A DNA stretch of 64,000 nucleotides from Gigaspora margarita (GCA_009809945.1 WTPW01000551.1:162348-226347), one strand, 5' to 3'; shown: positions 33,661 to 44,240, counted from the first letter of the stretch. Translations and numbers: made by a program. Notes: generated from the sequence alone by a model not told the origin.

Positions 33661-34849
33661 CAAGTTGTTCTTCCTCATGCTTGGTAAGTATAGTTGGGGG
33701 CTAGTATGGTTAGGAAGGTTGCTATTTTTTACAGCACATCTAAGAGTACCTCTGGGATTTCAAACCTTTTAGCAATACTATTAATTCTTGGACAAGAGTT
33801 AAAAGAATATTTATTTATTTCATCAAGAGCCTCACGAATAGTATTATGTCGATTAATGTAAGAGACTGGAGGCATGTTTAATATATTACGAAGTTATAAT
33901 ATGGTCTTTAATTCACAACATTTGCTTTTACTACACAATAAATAATAAAATATATAAGTATAAACAGCATTTGCTTTTGCTATAATATGAATAGATAGTT
34001 TTAAACACATAATTCCTTTATAAAATGTGCAAAATAAATATTGAAATAGTCTAAATTTATTGGTCTATTCAAAAAATATGTTTAACAAACAAAATTTTCA
34101 ATTAAAATGAAATCAGATTAAAAAAAAAATAGATTAATATAAAATTCGAAAATAAAAAAAATTAACCCACCAAAAAATAAAAAAAAAAATATATTTTTTA
34201 GGGTTAAATGTAGAATAGAGGTTAATTCAGAGCAGTGTTTATATTAAACAAGTATAAATTGGTTTTAAAGAACTAAATAGAAACCCATATTGTATTTTAA
34301 TCTGATCTCATTATGATTCATAACAATTAATTTTACAAATAGTGCCTGGGACATTATTTTGAGGCACACAATTTCTGGAGGTCTAAGAGTTTATTTTGAC
34401 GGATATAAAAATATTGATTAAATTAGTTCTTAGTTCTGAAAATTGTGCCTTAAATAATAGCTTCAATGATAATATAGTAATTGTTACAAATTAAAGTAAT
34501 TAAATACTAAATATGCAATGCAAGTTCAATTATAATCTTTTTTTGTTTTTAGTTTAAAAAGAGCTATGACAGTTATTACTAGTTTTTTTTATAGCGCTCA
34601 AGTGTGTGTGCTTTGTTACAATGCATGGTTATTGGTTTATCATAATACCCTATTCGTCATAATACTGCATTTTTTGACCTTGTGTCCCTAATCAGATACT
34701 AATTGGGTAATTTTTATACTATTCGAATTCTCTAATTGAGAGGAGTGAAATAGTACCAAAATTGCCCAGTTTGAATCATGGGATCATGTATTATTTTAAA
34801 TTCGTCAGAATACCTACTTCATCACAAAACTTCTGTCTCCCTTATATTA

Positions 34850-36150
34850 TATTTTAAATTAAATATACATTTTTAATCAATATTTGCAAGTTTTCGCAAT
34901 TTAATATAAAATTATTTATTTATTTATTATTATTATATATTATATTATATTACATATTTTTATTATATATTATTATAAAAAAAAACCAAACCCCCAAAAA
35001 AACCCCCCCAAAAAAATAACAAAAAAAATAAAAACGAAAAAATAGTAATATTTTTAACTACTTTCACACTTTGTTATATCTACTATTATATTTGCTCATA
35101 TTCGCTACTTTTTGCAAAGTGCTAAAGAAGTTAGAGTTGGTGTTCTTGTAAAGTGCTGGAAAAGTCAGGTCATTTTCTTGTAAAGTTCTGGAATAAATAA
35201 AAAAAAAAAAAAAAAATAAGTAAAAAAAAGAAAAACAAATAAAAAACAAAAATTTAAGCAAAAAAAAAAAAAAAATAAATAAAGCCCCAAATCTCTATTT
35301 TCCTGAAGTAAGAGTTCATTAAAAAAAAATCAGAAATCATCAAAGGTTTTCATAATGTGCCAGAATAAATAAAAAAAATAAAAAAAAAAGAAATAAGTAA
35401 AAAGAATATAAACAAAAAAAATGAAATGAATAAAAAAAATAAAAAAAAAAATCTCCATTTCTCTGAAGTAGTATTCATAATAGAAATTGCCAAAATCAAG
35501 AAAAAAAAATTCTTGAAAGTACTGGAAAAGTCTGAATTTGCTTGCAAAGTATCGACAAAGAAAAAAAAATTTTTTTTCAAAGTACCAGAATAAAATAAAT
35601 TAATAAAAAAAAAATAAAAAAAAAAAAAAAAACAAAAACAAAACAACAAAAAACATAAAAATAAAGCACTAACTAAATCTAAAAAAAAACAAAAAAGTGT
35701 TCTTTAAAATTTAGAAATTGCTTGGTGAAATCAGTTGTGTAAAAAAAAAAAGTGTCGGAAGGCTGAGTTGGCTTGTGCATAGTTTCGAAAAGTCATTAGA
35801 TTTCTTGCAAAGTGACAAAACTTAGAGTTGATATTTTTTTGTATAAAAAAAATTAAAAAAAAAAAAAAAAAAAAAAAAATTGAAAAAACAAAACAAAACT
35901 AAAAAATAATGTGAAACCAAAAAAAAAAAAAACGAAATTAAAAAACAATATAAAAGTGATAGAAGATCTAAATTATAAACAAAAAAAAATAAACAAAGAT
36001 CTAATCTGATCTTGTACTATGATTATCAAAACATTTTGAACTATTTTGAAAATATTAGTCAAACGTGCCCTTGGTATGATCCAGGGTACAGGTCTACTAA
36101 TCCAGCTTGATTTCCTAGTCCTAAAAATATTTTGAAAATATTCGAAATAT
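34850..36150. repeat. A-rich region with CTTGCAAAGTGC-type repeats
   Basis: A degenerate repeat of about 40-60 bp (TTGCAAAGTGCTGGAAAAGT, AGTTGGTGTTCTTG) alternates with poly-A tracts; the right end (35990-36150) reads GATCTTGTACTATGATTAT and a GGTATGATCCA..CCTAGTCCTAAA segment. The whole segment is matched, inverted, by 41190-43330. Several overwritten blocks (35321-35989). No gene; Lys- or Phe-rich open frames are artefacts of the A-runs. Confidence 0.7.
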
Positions 36151-36165
36151 TAAAAAAAAAAAAAG

Positions 36166-36198
<33 letters not shown>

Positions 36199-36434
36199 AG
36201 AGAAAGAAAGAAAGAGAAAAGAAAAGGATAAGAAAAAAAAAGGGAGAAAGAAGTAAAAATAGTGTAAACTGCTTTTTTTTTTTTAAGTTTTTTTTCTTTT
36301 TTTTTTTCTATGCCAATTTTGTTTATTTGCTTTAATCAGCATTTTATTTTATTTTATTTATTTTTTTTATTTTTTTTTTTTATCTAGTGACAGGTCAAAA
36401 TATTATATAATCGTTAAAGATCTGTTAATCGTTA

Positions 36435-36590
36435 GGGTGCTGACATTTATTAGGTAATATTTTAGGGAGGGTCAAGAAAAATCTTACTTTAGTTAGTTAG
36501 TTAAATTTGATTGGCTAAAATAAAATCTTATCTGGAGGTAGAGGTAAGTCCCTATAGTAAATGGATATTAGGTAATAAATTTCAGCACCC
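36435..36590. mobile_element. PIF/Harbinger-type MITE, 156 bp
   Basis: Ends GGGTGCTGACATTTATTAGG and GGGTGCTGAAATTTATTACC (right end, reverse-complemented), flanked by TTA at 36432-36434 and 36591-36593. Shares ATTAGGTAAT and ATAGTAAATGGATATTAGGT with the MITE at 40083-40316. Three-base TWA duplications are the PIF/Harbinger hallmark. Contains a CCAAT box (minus) near 36508. Confidence 0.88.
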
Positions 36591-36765
36591 TTATATATCG
36601 GTTTAAATAATTACAATTATAATCGATTTATAGATATATAATGATTTAATATAAAAAATAATATATATTGATTATAAATATATATTGATTTTTATTCAAT
36701 TAATCAATATATAACAATATTTTATCAATTAATATCTATATATAAAATTTCCTGATGATAGTATT

Positions 36766-37440
36766 ATGCCTCCATTCATTAAACTAAAACTAGCTATATT
36801 GAATATTAAAGAGCTAAATGACAAAAACAAACAGACAAGATTTTTATATTACTGAAATTATACAAACACGATTTTTCTGCAAGAAACTAACATGAACAAT
36901 AAGAACATGTTAAACTTCTTAAAAAACTAATGGATCTATGATTTTATCTAGTTAAACAAAGTAACAATTCTCATGGGTAATAAAAATATAGAATTTAAGG
37001 ATACAGAAACTTTCTATGAAGAGAGAGTAATAAAAATAACTTTAGTTTTAAAGGACAGGACTATCACATCTTCATATATATGCTCCCCCTAACACTACAG
37101 ATAGAGTTGCTTTTTTCAAAACCTGGATGCCAGAACTAAAGCCAGAGGTAATAAATGTTATGGCTAGAGACTTCAATATCAACTTGGATCCAGTAAACAA
37201 CAGAATTAGCTATTCATCTCTGCAACATGATCTATTGAGAAAACAGTTGCTAGAACTGATATATGATTTTATTGTCTGGAGCGAAGCATAGGACTCATAC
37301 TTCTATGCTTAGTGATAACCAAAACTATGCTTTTGATATGTTTATATCAAAATGATCAAAAACATAGTTGTAGCATTTTCTGTCTGTAATACCGCATACC
37401 TATATTTGCACATTTGGTGCAACAACACAGATTTAACACG
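36766..37440 (+). pseudogene. LINE ORF2 endonuclease part, copy 2
   Basis: Opens with ATG at 36766 right after the 7.9-kb element. Frames read KLAILNIKELNDKNKQTRF, then the APE-type endonuclease features IFLQETN (about 36870) and INVMARDFNINLDPVNNRI (about 37155-37205, the GDFN-type motif with Ala-Arg). Stops at about 36857 and 36930 and frame changes disable it. The end is lost near the next element (37456). Reverse transcriptase is not present here. Confidence 0.75.
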
Positions 37441-37455
37441 TTTGTGTTATGGGCT

Positions 37456-39132
37456 GATTCAAATTACTATAAACTGCTGTATAAACGACCCCCACATATC
37501 AGACCCTCTATGAATTAGACCCGAGTCTATAGTATGGAATCAATTTTTAGTAAAATATAAAAGACTTGGGTATACAAATAGGAATAAATATTTAGAAGAC
37601 CCGGGTATGATACTGTATTTGGGTTTATAAATAAAATAAACTAATCAGTGTGCTTAACATTATACATTTTTAAACTGGGGTGCTCGATTTACTATATAAA
37701 TCAAAATTATTATATGGATTCTTTATTTTTTAAATAATCAATAATTTTAAGTGATTATTAATTGATAAACTATATAATATATTTTTTTTATATAATTCAC
37801 GTCTTTAGATGAATGTGTTGCTTATCTTTACTTAACTGGAACATTTTACCACTAAGCGATTCTTACACATAGTTTTTACAAAGTTACGAGATTTATTTAT
37901 CGTTATTTATTGTAATCCAACTTTTTCTATCTCTTTAAAGAGCAAATTTTCACTTAAGTTAATTGAACAAAATTGAATAAACTGGCAATTTCTTCAACTA
38001 AAGTATAAATTTTGCTTCGTAACTTTGTTCTTTGGAACTTAAAATTTACCTGTGCAAAATTTGGATTTGAAGCAATCAATTTTAAAGCTGTGTATCTAAA
38101 TAAAATTTGAACTTGCGTATTAAAAAATAATGGGGATTTACCACGTATAGTTTTGATAGTATACCATGCACTAATGTTATACAGATCCACAAATTATATG
38201 TATTAGTTTTTATTATTATTATTATTATTATTATTAATTAATCTACCTTTTTATATATGTAGGGTATTTTTTTTTGTGTACTGATCTTTCTTTTGCTTGT
38301 CGTCGCTTGTAGATGTCTATCATAGGAAGTTGTTGCTTGCAGATGTCGTACTTGTAGGTGTCATAAGTGTCATCGTCATAGGTAGTTGCTTGTATTCATT
38401 GTCGCTTGTAAATTTTTGTTTTTGTTGTTGACATTTCGTTGCTTGTAGTGTCGTTAATCGGCATTGTTGTTTATAGGTTTCTTCATATTTACTGCCCTTT
38501 ACTGTTGGTATTGACATTTTGTAGTTTCTTCTTTTCATCTCTTCTGCTGCTGCAATTCTGTTGATGTAGTTGTTTTAGGCCCCTTGTGCCAATACCATTT
38601 ACTATCATCATGTTGGTGTAAGGTCTTGTAAGTCATAGTATTTTTAATACATGAAATGGTAGCAGAGACTTTTCTTATAGCCTAGGTTGGTTAGTGTCAT
38701 AGTTACAGGTGAGATTAGACTTGTTAGCAGTAAGATTAGTGTTAGATTAGAGTTTTTTAGTAGTATTAGTGATGGGTAAGTGTATTTAGTATACCATAAG
38801 CTTAAAGCAGTGTATATGTATCGAATCGTATAATAAATAATATAACATAGCATATAATATACTAATATCATCATAACTGTTATATGCATTATAGCAAAAA
38901 ATATGGCATGTATCATTTATAAAATTAATTCTATCACTAAAAGGTTATATTTACACGTTAGATATACAATATATATACTAAACCTTTATATAAATTTTTA
39001 TATATAAATTTTCCAGTTATCAGACCCATATCTATACAAGCATACAAGAGACCCAGGGGTCTATTAAAGGTTTTAAAATAGGTAAAATGTAACAGACCCA
39101 GGTTGTTTATACGGTAGTTTACAGTAATTACC
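37456..39132. mobile_element. TIR element with GACCCAGGTCT subterminal repeats, 1.7 kb
   Basis: Ends ATTACTATAAACTGCTGTAT and ATTACTGTAAACTACCGTAT (right end, reverse-complemented). Subterminal motif AGACCCRGGT recurs (about 37510, 37575, 37600, 39025, 39050, 39100). Interior: 37700-38200 A+T-rich, then a TACTGAT branch-like site (38279-38285), pyrimidine tract, TAG, and GTCGTTGC-type triplet-periodic sequence (38290-38600), then TTAGTGTTAG-like sequence near 38690-38760. No target duplication confirmed. Confidence 0.7.
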
Positions 39133-39359
39133 TGGGCAACTAATTTGTATATAGTGTAGTGTTCTTGTATAGAGCCCCTGTAATTGTTTTTCTGATTTTA
39201 ATTCAAAGAGTTCAATTATTTGGCTTATTACATTGAAAATTACTATGTATTACTAGTAGTGATCATCACCAGTTAAAATTTATTTACCTTCTAATGATAA
39301 TCATTTTTTATCAACTTACTTAGGCTTCATGGGTGTTTTATTACTTTCATCCTTCAGAA

Positions 39360-40850
39360 GGTTGAGTTTCAACTTTCGGTAGCGTTAAGATTAGTTTAAT
39401 ATTATGATTTGCTATAATCAATGGTATCATAAGACCTATAGTAAAATTAAGTTATTGGTTAGCAATGAACACCTTATAGGTTTTTGCAAATAATTGTTAA
39501 TAGTGATTTTAAGTAGGGTTAGTTTTGTGTTAGATTCATTGTGATTTTGTAGTGGTTTATAGCAAACAATTCGATTACTATACTTATCATTTATTGTAAT
39601 ATCAGGAGTGATTTAGATAGGGTCATGTTAATTTTGCATTGGGTTTATCATGATTTATATAGTGGGGTTACTGTACTTACTAACTGTTTTGCTGATTAAA
39701 TAGAATTATGTTAGCTTTGTATTGGATTCAACGAAATTTTTAATGATACTAAAAAAATTCAGTTACTAACTATTGTGGCGATAAAAGTGATTTAGATATA
39801 GTATTTGTGTATCAGATTTATTACGATTTGTATAGTACTTTGTTGCAAAAATTCAGTTAATTACTAATTTATTGTAGTGATTTAGGGGTTTATGTAGCTT
39901 TATGTTGAATTTATCATAATTTGTATTGTCGACTTATTGCAAAAAATTCGGGTACTGTACTTAATAATTATTGTGATAATAGAAGTAATGTTAGATATTA
40001 TCCAGGTAGAGTCATGGTATTTTTTTATCAGGTTATCTTGATTGTATAGTGATTTGTAGTAAAAAATTTGGTTACTTACTAAGGGCAATAATATATATTA
40101 CCTAATGTTTTAGAAAGTGGTGGGTCAGATGAAATCTTAGGTTATACAAGCTAGGATACAAGCCAATCAAAATCAAGAATTATTTAACTATAATTATTAC
40201 AAAATATGGGATAAATATATTTTTGTGTAACAAAATTGAGCATTTTGATTGGTCTTAGGTGGGGTGGGGGTTTGGTCTCATAGTAAATGAATATTAGGTA
40301 ATATATGTCATATCCCTAACTATTGTGATGATTTAAATAGAGTTAGATTCGATTCATTGCGATTTGATAATAAATAGTATCGTCGCAGTATTAGTGATTT
40401 TAAACTTTAAAATTTGATTATTGTACTTACCAACTGTTATGGTAATAGCAACAATCTAGATAGTTATATTTATTTTATATAATGGTATGATATAAAAATT
40501 TGGCTATTATACTAATTATTGTGATGATTTAAGTATATATATTAGCTTATATTAGATTCATCATGACTTGTAAGAATTACTCTGTTTACCAGAATATTTG
40601 ATAAAGGTTGTTCAGGTATGGGTTGTATTAGTTTTATATTGAATTTATCTAATTTGTATAGTGGTTTGCTATTGAAAAAAATTTTGGTTATTGTATTTAC
40701 TAACTGTTATAATTAAATAGGATTTTGTTAGTTTTGTATAAGGTTTTTTTTGAAAATTTCAGTTACTGTACTTATGAACTGTAAAAGAATTCAGATAGGA
40801 TAAACATTTTTGTTTCAGAATTATCACAATTTTATAGTAGTTTGCTATTA
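39360..40850. repeat. Degenerate tandem satellite, about 110-130 bp unit
   Basis: Around ten units share TTAGATTCATTGTGATTTGTA, GTAGTGGTTTGCTA, AAAATTCGGTTACTGTACTT and ACTAACTATTGTGGTGATTTA in fixed order. The array is broken at 40083-40316 by a MITE and at about 40855-43890 by a larger insertion, then continues at 43890-44240. No coding frame is maintained. 39133-39360 left of it shows nothing recognisable. Confidence 0.85.
40083..40316. mobile_element. PIF/Harbinger-type MITE, 234 bp
   Basis: Ends GGGCAATAATATATATTACC and GGGATATGACATATATTACC (right end, reverse-complemented), flanked by TAA at 40080-40082 and 40317-40319; the satellite unit gives the empty site (CTTACTAACTATTG). Two CCAAT boxes at about 40161 and (minus) 40247. 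Confidence 0.9.
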
Positions 40851-40904
40851 CTTATATTAGCAAATTTATAATAGCGTAATCTTGCGCAAGTTTTTATGGT
40901 ACGT

Positions 40905-41155
40905 AAGAAAATTGTAAACTTATATAAGATTTAGTGTAAAGCTATATAAGTCTTACAGTACGTAAGAAAATCGTAAATTTATGTAAAATTTTTTCGTAAA
41001 TTTATGATTTTCTTATAGTGTATAAGAAAATTGTAAATTTATATAAAAATTTTATATAAATTTATGATTTTCTTATGGTGCATAAGAAAATTGTAAATTT
41101 ATATAAAAATTTTATATAAATTTATGATTTTCTTATAGTATGTAAGAAAAACATT
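40905..41155. repeat. 60-bp tandem repeat with palindromic unit, about four copies
   Basis: The unit contains TAAGAAAATTGTAAATTTAT and its near-complement ATAAATTTATGATTTTCTTA, so each copy can fold on itself. The period is exactly 60 bases by chance; the array is not affected by the overwriting artefact. Not a CRISPR: there is no distinct spacer. Confidence 0.85.
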
Positions 41156-41419
41156 GCAAAATATTTCGAAAAACCTCAAAATATTTTAGATCTAATATTT
41201 TTAAAATATTTTGAAATACTTTCAAAATATTTTAGGACTGGAAAACCAAGCTAGATCAGTAGATCTGTAGCTTGGATCATACCAAGGGCATGTTTGACTA
41301 ATATTTTCGAAATGTTTCGAAATGTTTTAATGATCATAGTACAAGATCAGATTAGATTTTTGTTTATTTTTTTTTGTTTAAAATTTAGATCTTCTATCAA
41401 TTTTATATTGTTTTTTTTT

Positions 41420-41458
41420 NNNNNNNNNNNNNNNNNNNNNNNNNNNNNNNNNNNNNNN
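41420..41458. other. Assembly gap (39 N)
   Basis: Run of N directly between T-rich repeat sequence on the left and a compositionally different, G+C-richer block on the right. Confidence 1.
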
Positions 41459-41999
41459 TTTTAACTTTGGTGGATCTCGCCATTGCTTTATTTGTAAAGA
41501 ACTCATATAACTTACAACCCCGAAGGGTGTTACATTTGTTAACTATTACTATAACTACTGTTATTTATATAAAGTCTGACATCATCTGGTTACTTCCCAC
41601 AGCACCTAGATGTGACCTACTGCAGCAACCTCTGGGGAGGTCACACGCCGAAAGCTCCTACTGGAGCACTGAAGAGGAATTCAACCTAAACGGGCCAGTG
41701 ACGCCATGAGTTCATGTAGTATCATGTAGATCCAGACTTGGGCCTCACATTACGTCTCGTGACTTAGGTTATTCCAAATCGGGGTCCTAGCATGATTTTC
41801 TTTACAGCCACAAATTCTCAAAATAACGGCTGCCCAATTAAGTCCATCTTTGCGACGTCCTGGGTCCCTGTTTTCTCACGGTGTTTCAGTTCCCTAACCA
41901 GCTGGCTTTTCTTATTTCACCTTTGGGAGAAATTGAACTGGCAACCTTGCGATTTGTATTCTCAGAGCATAACCACTATGCTATCAACCCAGAGGACTT
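41459..41999 (-). mobile_element. tRNA-derived SINE-like block, atypically G+C-rich
   Basis: On the minus strand, 41997 downward starts GTCCTCTGGGTTGATAGCAT. TAGCATAGTGG fits the RNA polymerase III A box and CCAGTTCAATTTC, about 40 bases on, fits the B box, so the head looks like a tRNA-derived promoter. The body (about 450 bp) is unrelated sequence of nearly balanced base composition, unlike everything around it, and ends against the 39-N gap. The whole could be a SINE, a misjoined contig, or foreign DNA. A true tRNA gene is unlikely because the cloverleaf arms do not pair well. Confidence 0.5.
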
Positions 42000-42265
42000 G
42001 TTTTGTTTTGTTTTGTTTAGTTTCATTTTGTTTTGTTTTGTTTTGTTTAGTTTTACTTTGTTTTGTTTTGTTTAGTTTTATTTTGTTTTGTTTTGTTTTG
42101 TTTAGTTTCATTTTGTTTTGGTTTGTTTTGTTTTATTTTGTTTTGTTTTGTTTTGTTTAGTTTCATTTTGTTTTGTTTTGTTTTGTTTAGTTTCAGTTTG
42201 TTTTGTTTTGTTTTGTTTAGTTTCATTTTGTTTTGTTTTGTTTTGTTTAGTTTCATTTTGTTTTG
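41998..42265. repeat. (TTTTG)n satellite with higher-order unit
   Basis: Pentanucleotide array in which runs of TTTTG alternate with TTTAG and TTTCA, giving a higher-order unit of about six or seven pentamers (TTTAGTTTCATTTTG...). Open frames on both strands (Phe/Cys/Leu or Lys/Asn/Thr/Gln) are by-products of the repeat. Confidence 0.9.
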
Positions 42266-42299
42266 TCATTTTTTTTTCTTTTATTTATTATTTTTTAAT

Positions 42300-43330
42300 T
42301 TTTTTATTTTATTTTACAAAAAACACCAACTCTAATTTTTTGGCACTTTGCAAAAAATTTGACGACTTTTTGACACTTTGCGCAAGCCAACTCAGGCTTC
42401 TGATACTTTGCAAAAACACACAACTAATTTTACCAACAATTTCTAAATTTTGAAGAATGCCTTTTTAAAGAAATAAAGGTTCAGTTAGTGCTTTATTTAT
42501 TTTTTCATTTGATGTTTTTTTGTTCTTTTTGTTTTTGTTTTTGTTTTTTTTTATTAATTTATTTTATTTCGGCACTTTGCAAGAAAAATAATTTAGGCTT
42601 TTTCGATACTTTGCAAACAAACTCAGACTTTTTTGAAACTTTGCAAGAATATATACAACTTGATTTTAGCAATTTCTGTTATGAACTCTATTTCAAAGAA
42701 ATGAAGATTTGGGTTTTTATTTTTTTATTCAGTTTGTTTACATTTCTGGTTTTTTTGTTGTTTTCTTTTTACTTATTTCTTTAATTTTTATTTTTTTATT
42801 TATTCTGGCACTTTGCGAAAACTGTGATTTTGATGATTTCTGAATTGCAAGAACATGAATTCTTACTTCACAAAATGGAAATTTGGGCTTCGTTTATTTT
42901 TTTTTAATTTGCTTACAGTTTTGTTTTTTTGTTTGTTTTTTTTTACTTATTTTTTTAATTTTATTTTATTTTAATTATTTCTGACTTTCTTCGAAACTTT
43001 GCAAGAAAACAATCTACCTTCTGGCACTTTACAAAAAACCAACTCTAGATTCTTTAGCACTTTACAAGAAGTAGTGAATATAAGTGAATATGAAAAAAAG
43101 GAAATTTGGGGCTTTGTTTATTTTTTTTTTAATTTGCTTACAGTTTTGTTTTTTGTTTATTTTTTTTTTTACTTATTTTTTTAATTTTATTTTATTTATT
43201 CTCAACTTTCTTTGAAATTTTGCAAGAAAACAACCTAACTTCTGGCACTTTACAAAAATACCAACTCTAACTTCTCCAGCACTTTGCAATAAGTAGCAAA
43301 TATAAGAGAATATGAAAAAAGGAAATAATA
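42300..43330. repeat. CTTTGCAAGAAAAC-type degenerate repeats between T-rich tracts
   Basis: GGCACTTTGCAAGAAAACAA, ACTCTAACTTCT and TTTGGGCTTTGTTTATTTTT recur about every 100-250 bases. Inverted counterpart of 34850-36150. No coding signal; 43330-43890 continues A+T-rich with a segment (43560-43660) matching, inverted, 28990-29070. Confidence 0.7.
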
Positions 43331-43889
43331 GCTAATTGCAGAGTGAGGAAAATAAGTGTGTTAGACTAGTATTTTTATAGAATTAAATGCGACAAAGTGC
43401 TTTTTTGATTTTTTTTTAGTTTCGTTCTTTTGGGTTTTATTTTTTTTTATCATTTTTTTTATCATTTTTTTGTAAAAAATATATAATAATATATAATAAA
43501 AATACATAATATTAATTAAAAATTTAAAATATAATATATAAATAAAATATATAAAATTTTATAATAAATTGCGAAACCTTGCAAAAACTTGCAAAAATCT
43601 GTAAAATATTTAAAAATTTGCAAAAAGCATGATTATATAAATATGATTATTAATTGATCATAATATCTCATTGATTTATACCAGTTTTTACCAGTTTTCA
43701 ATATTTGTAATATTTTCGCTATATTTTAAATTCACTATGCCATAAATGTTCATAATTATTACATCTGCATAATACTTTGTAGTTACTATAGCGTAAACTT
43801 ATGTAATTATTAGCCCTATGTAATATTTTGAACTAATCATAGGTATTTTGTAAGTTTATACTTGAATAAAAACTTATGGAGATTTATGC

Positions 43890-44240
43890 ATATTTTTTTT
43901 GCCAATGTACTAACTATTGTGGTGATTAGGTAAATCATTTTAGTTTTTATTAGATTCATTGTGATTTTTTGCAAAAAATTCGGCTACTATATTTTGCTAT
44001 AATATAAGTAATTTAGGCAAAGATTTTATATTGAATTTATCGAGAATTGTAAGATGGCTTGCTATAATAATTGCATTATTGCACTAAGTATTGTGGTGAT
44101 TTAGGTAGAATTGTATTAACTTAATATTTAATTTTGTATAAAAATTTTTAGCAAAATGATGTTAGTTTGCACAAAATTTATTGTAATTCCTTTAATACTC
44201 TATTGTGGTGAATTAGGGTTAATTTTGGATTTATATATAT
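43890..44240. repeat. Continuation of the about 120-bp satellite
   Basis: Carries the same ordered motifs as 39360-40850 (CTAACTATTGTGGTGATT, TTAGATTCATTGTGATTT, AAAAATTCGGCTACT), about three degenerate units. Confidence 0.8.

Larger units (their letters stand above)
31440..33875 (-). pseudogene. CENP-B/pogo-type transposase (DDE_1), copy 2
   Basis: ATG at 33875-33873. The N-terminal DNA-binding region covers 33875-33660; the segment QKLGFGLTRSG is duplicated by the 240-bp tandem repeat. 33274-32930 is open and reads QIWNMDKTGFILIS (first catalytic Asp, with Lys where Glu is usual) and NNTKHISVAPTISVAG. Further left the second-Asp and PPHT region is present but broken around 32880-32640; the Lys-rich tail lies at 31600-31440. 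Four overwritten blocks (33341-33529) insert FFF triplets into translations, so apparent reading frames there are unreliable. Confidence 0.85.
31159..34844 (-). mobile_element. pogo/CENP-B-type DNA transposon, copy 2
   Basis: Inverted relative to copy 1. Termini TAAAGAAGACAGGGGTATTG and TAAGGGAGACAGAAGTTTTG (right end, reverse-complemented), flanked by TA at 31157-31158 and 34845-34846. Carries a broken transposase (33875 leftward), two small hAT MITEs (32112-32260, 32286-32429) absent from copy 1, and a 240-bp tandem duplication (33181-33660). It lacks the insertions at 4266, 9661 and 11303 of copy 1. Confidence 0.9.
15761..35989. other. Periodic poly-A overwriting artefact (about 80 blocks of 9 bases)
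   Basis: Nine consecutive A's occur at positions 41-49 of a strict 60-base period, for example 15761, 15941, 17681, 18881, 20741, 22361, 29741, 33341, 33521, 35741 and 35981. Phase never drifts over 20 kb. Where a second copy exists, the true bases can be read: block 33341 replaces TAAGATTTC, 33401 TACGTTAAT, 33461 CGCTTCTGA, 33521 TACTCATTA, and 31301 CAGGTCAGA. This is text- or assembly-level corruption, not biology. It produces spurious FFF or KKK in translations. Confidence 0.95.
28827..36761. mobile_element. 7.9-kb TA-flanked composite element inside LINE copy 2
   Basis: TIRs CTATCAGCAAATTTTATATT and CTATCATCAGGAAATTTTAT (right end, reverse-complemented), continuing through TAGATAT..ATCAATT on both sides. 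TA flanks at 28825-28826 and 36762-36763; excision in thought joins LINE ORF1 to an ATG at 36766 that opens ORF2. It contains a hairpin-ended element (29101-31140), pogo copy 2 (31159-34844), a Harbinger-type MITE (36435-36590) and T/A-rich repeats also present, inverted, at 41190-43660. Confidence 0.75.
40855..43890. mobile_element. About 3-kb insertion in the satellite array
   Basis: Unit order of the satellite resumes on its far side, so 40855-43890 is an insertion. Ends share AAGTTTTTAT and GTAAACTTA motifs in inverted orientation (40880-40920; 43790-43880). It contains a 60-bp hairpin repeat array, a GATCATACC..CCTAAAATATT segment, a gap, a SINE-like block and CTTTGCAAG repeats. Much of it (41190-43660) is an inverted copy of parts of 28990-36150, but the outer ends differ. 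Boundaries approximate. Confidence 0.5.

Noticed and set aside
36132..36335. Lys-rich open frame
   Set aside because: Translation of a poly-A/AAAG low-complexity tract; no start context or homologue.
40905..41155. CRISPR array
   Set aside because: The units are contiguous and wholly repeated, with no unique spacers; the context is eukaryotic.
41920..41999. Genuine tRNA gene on the minus strand
   Set aside because: A- and B-box motifs are present, but the acceptor and anticodon arms do not pair convincingly and the sequence runs on into a long non-tRNA body.
41792..42335. Phe/Cys/Leu-rich and Lys/Asn-rich open frames over the pentamer array
   Set aside because: They arise from the (TTTTG)n repeat having no stop in some frames.
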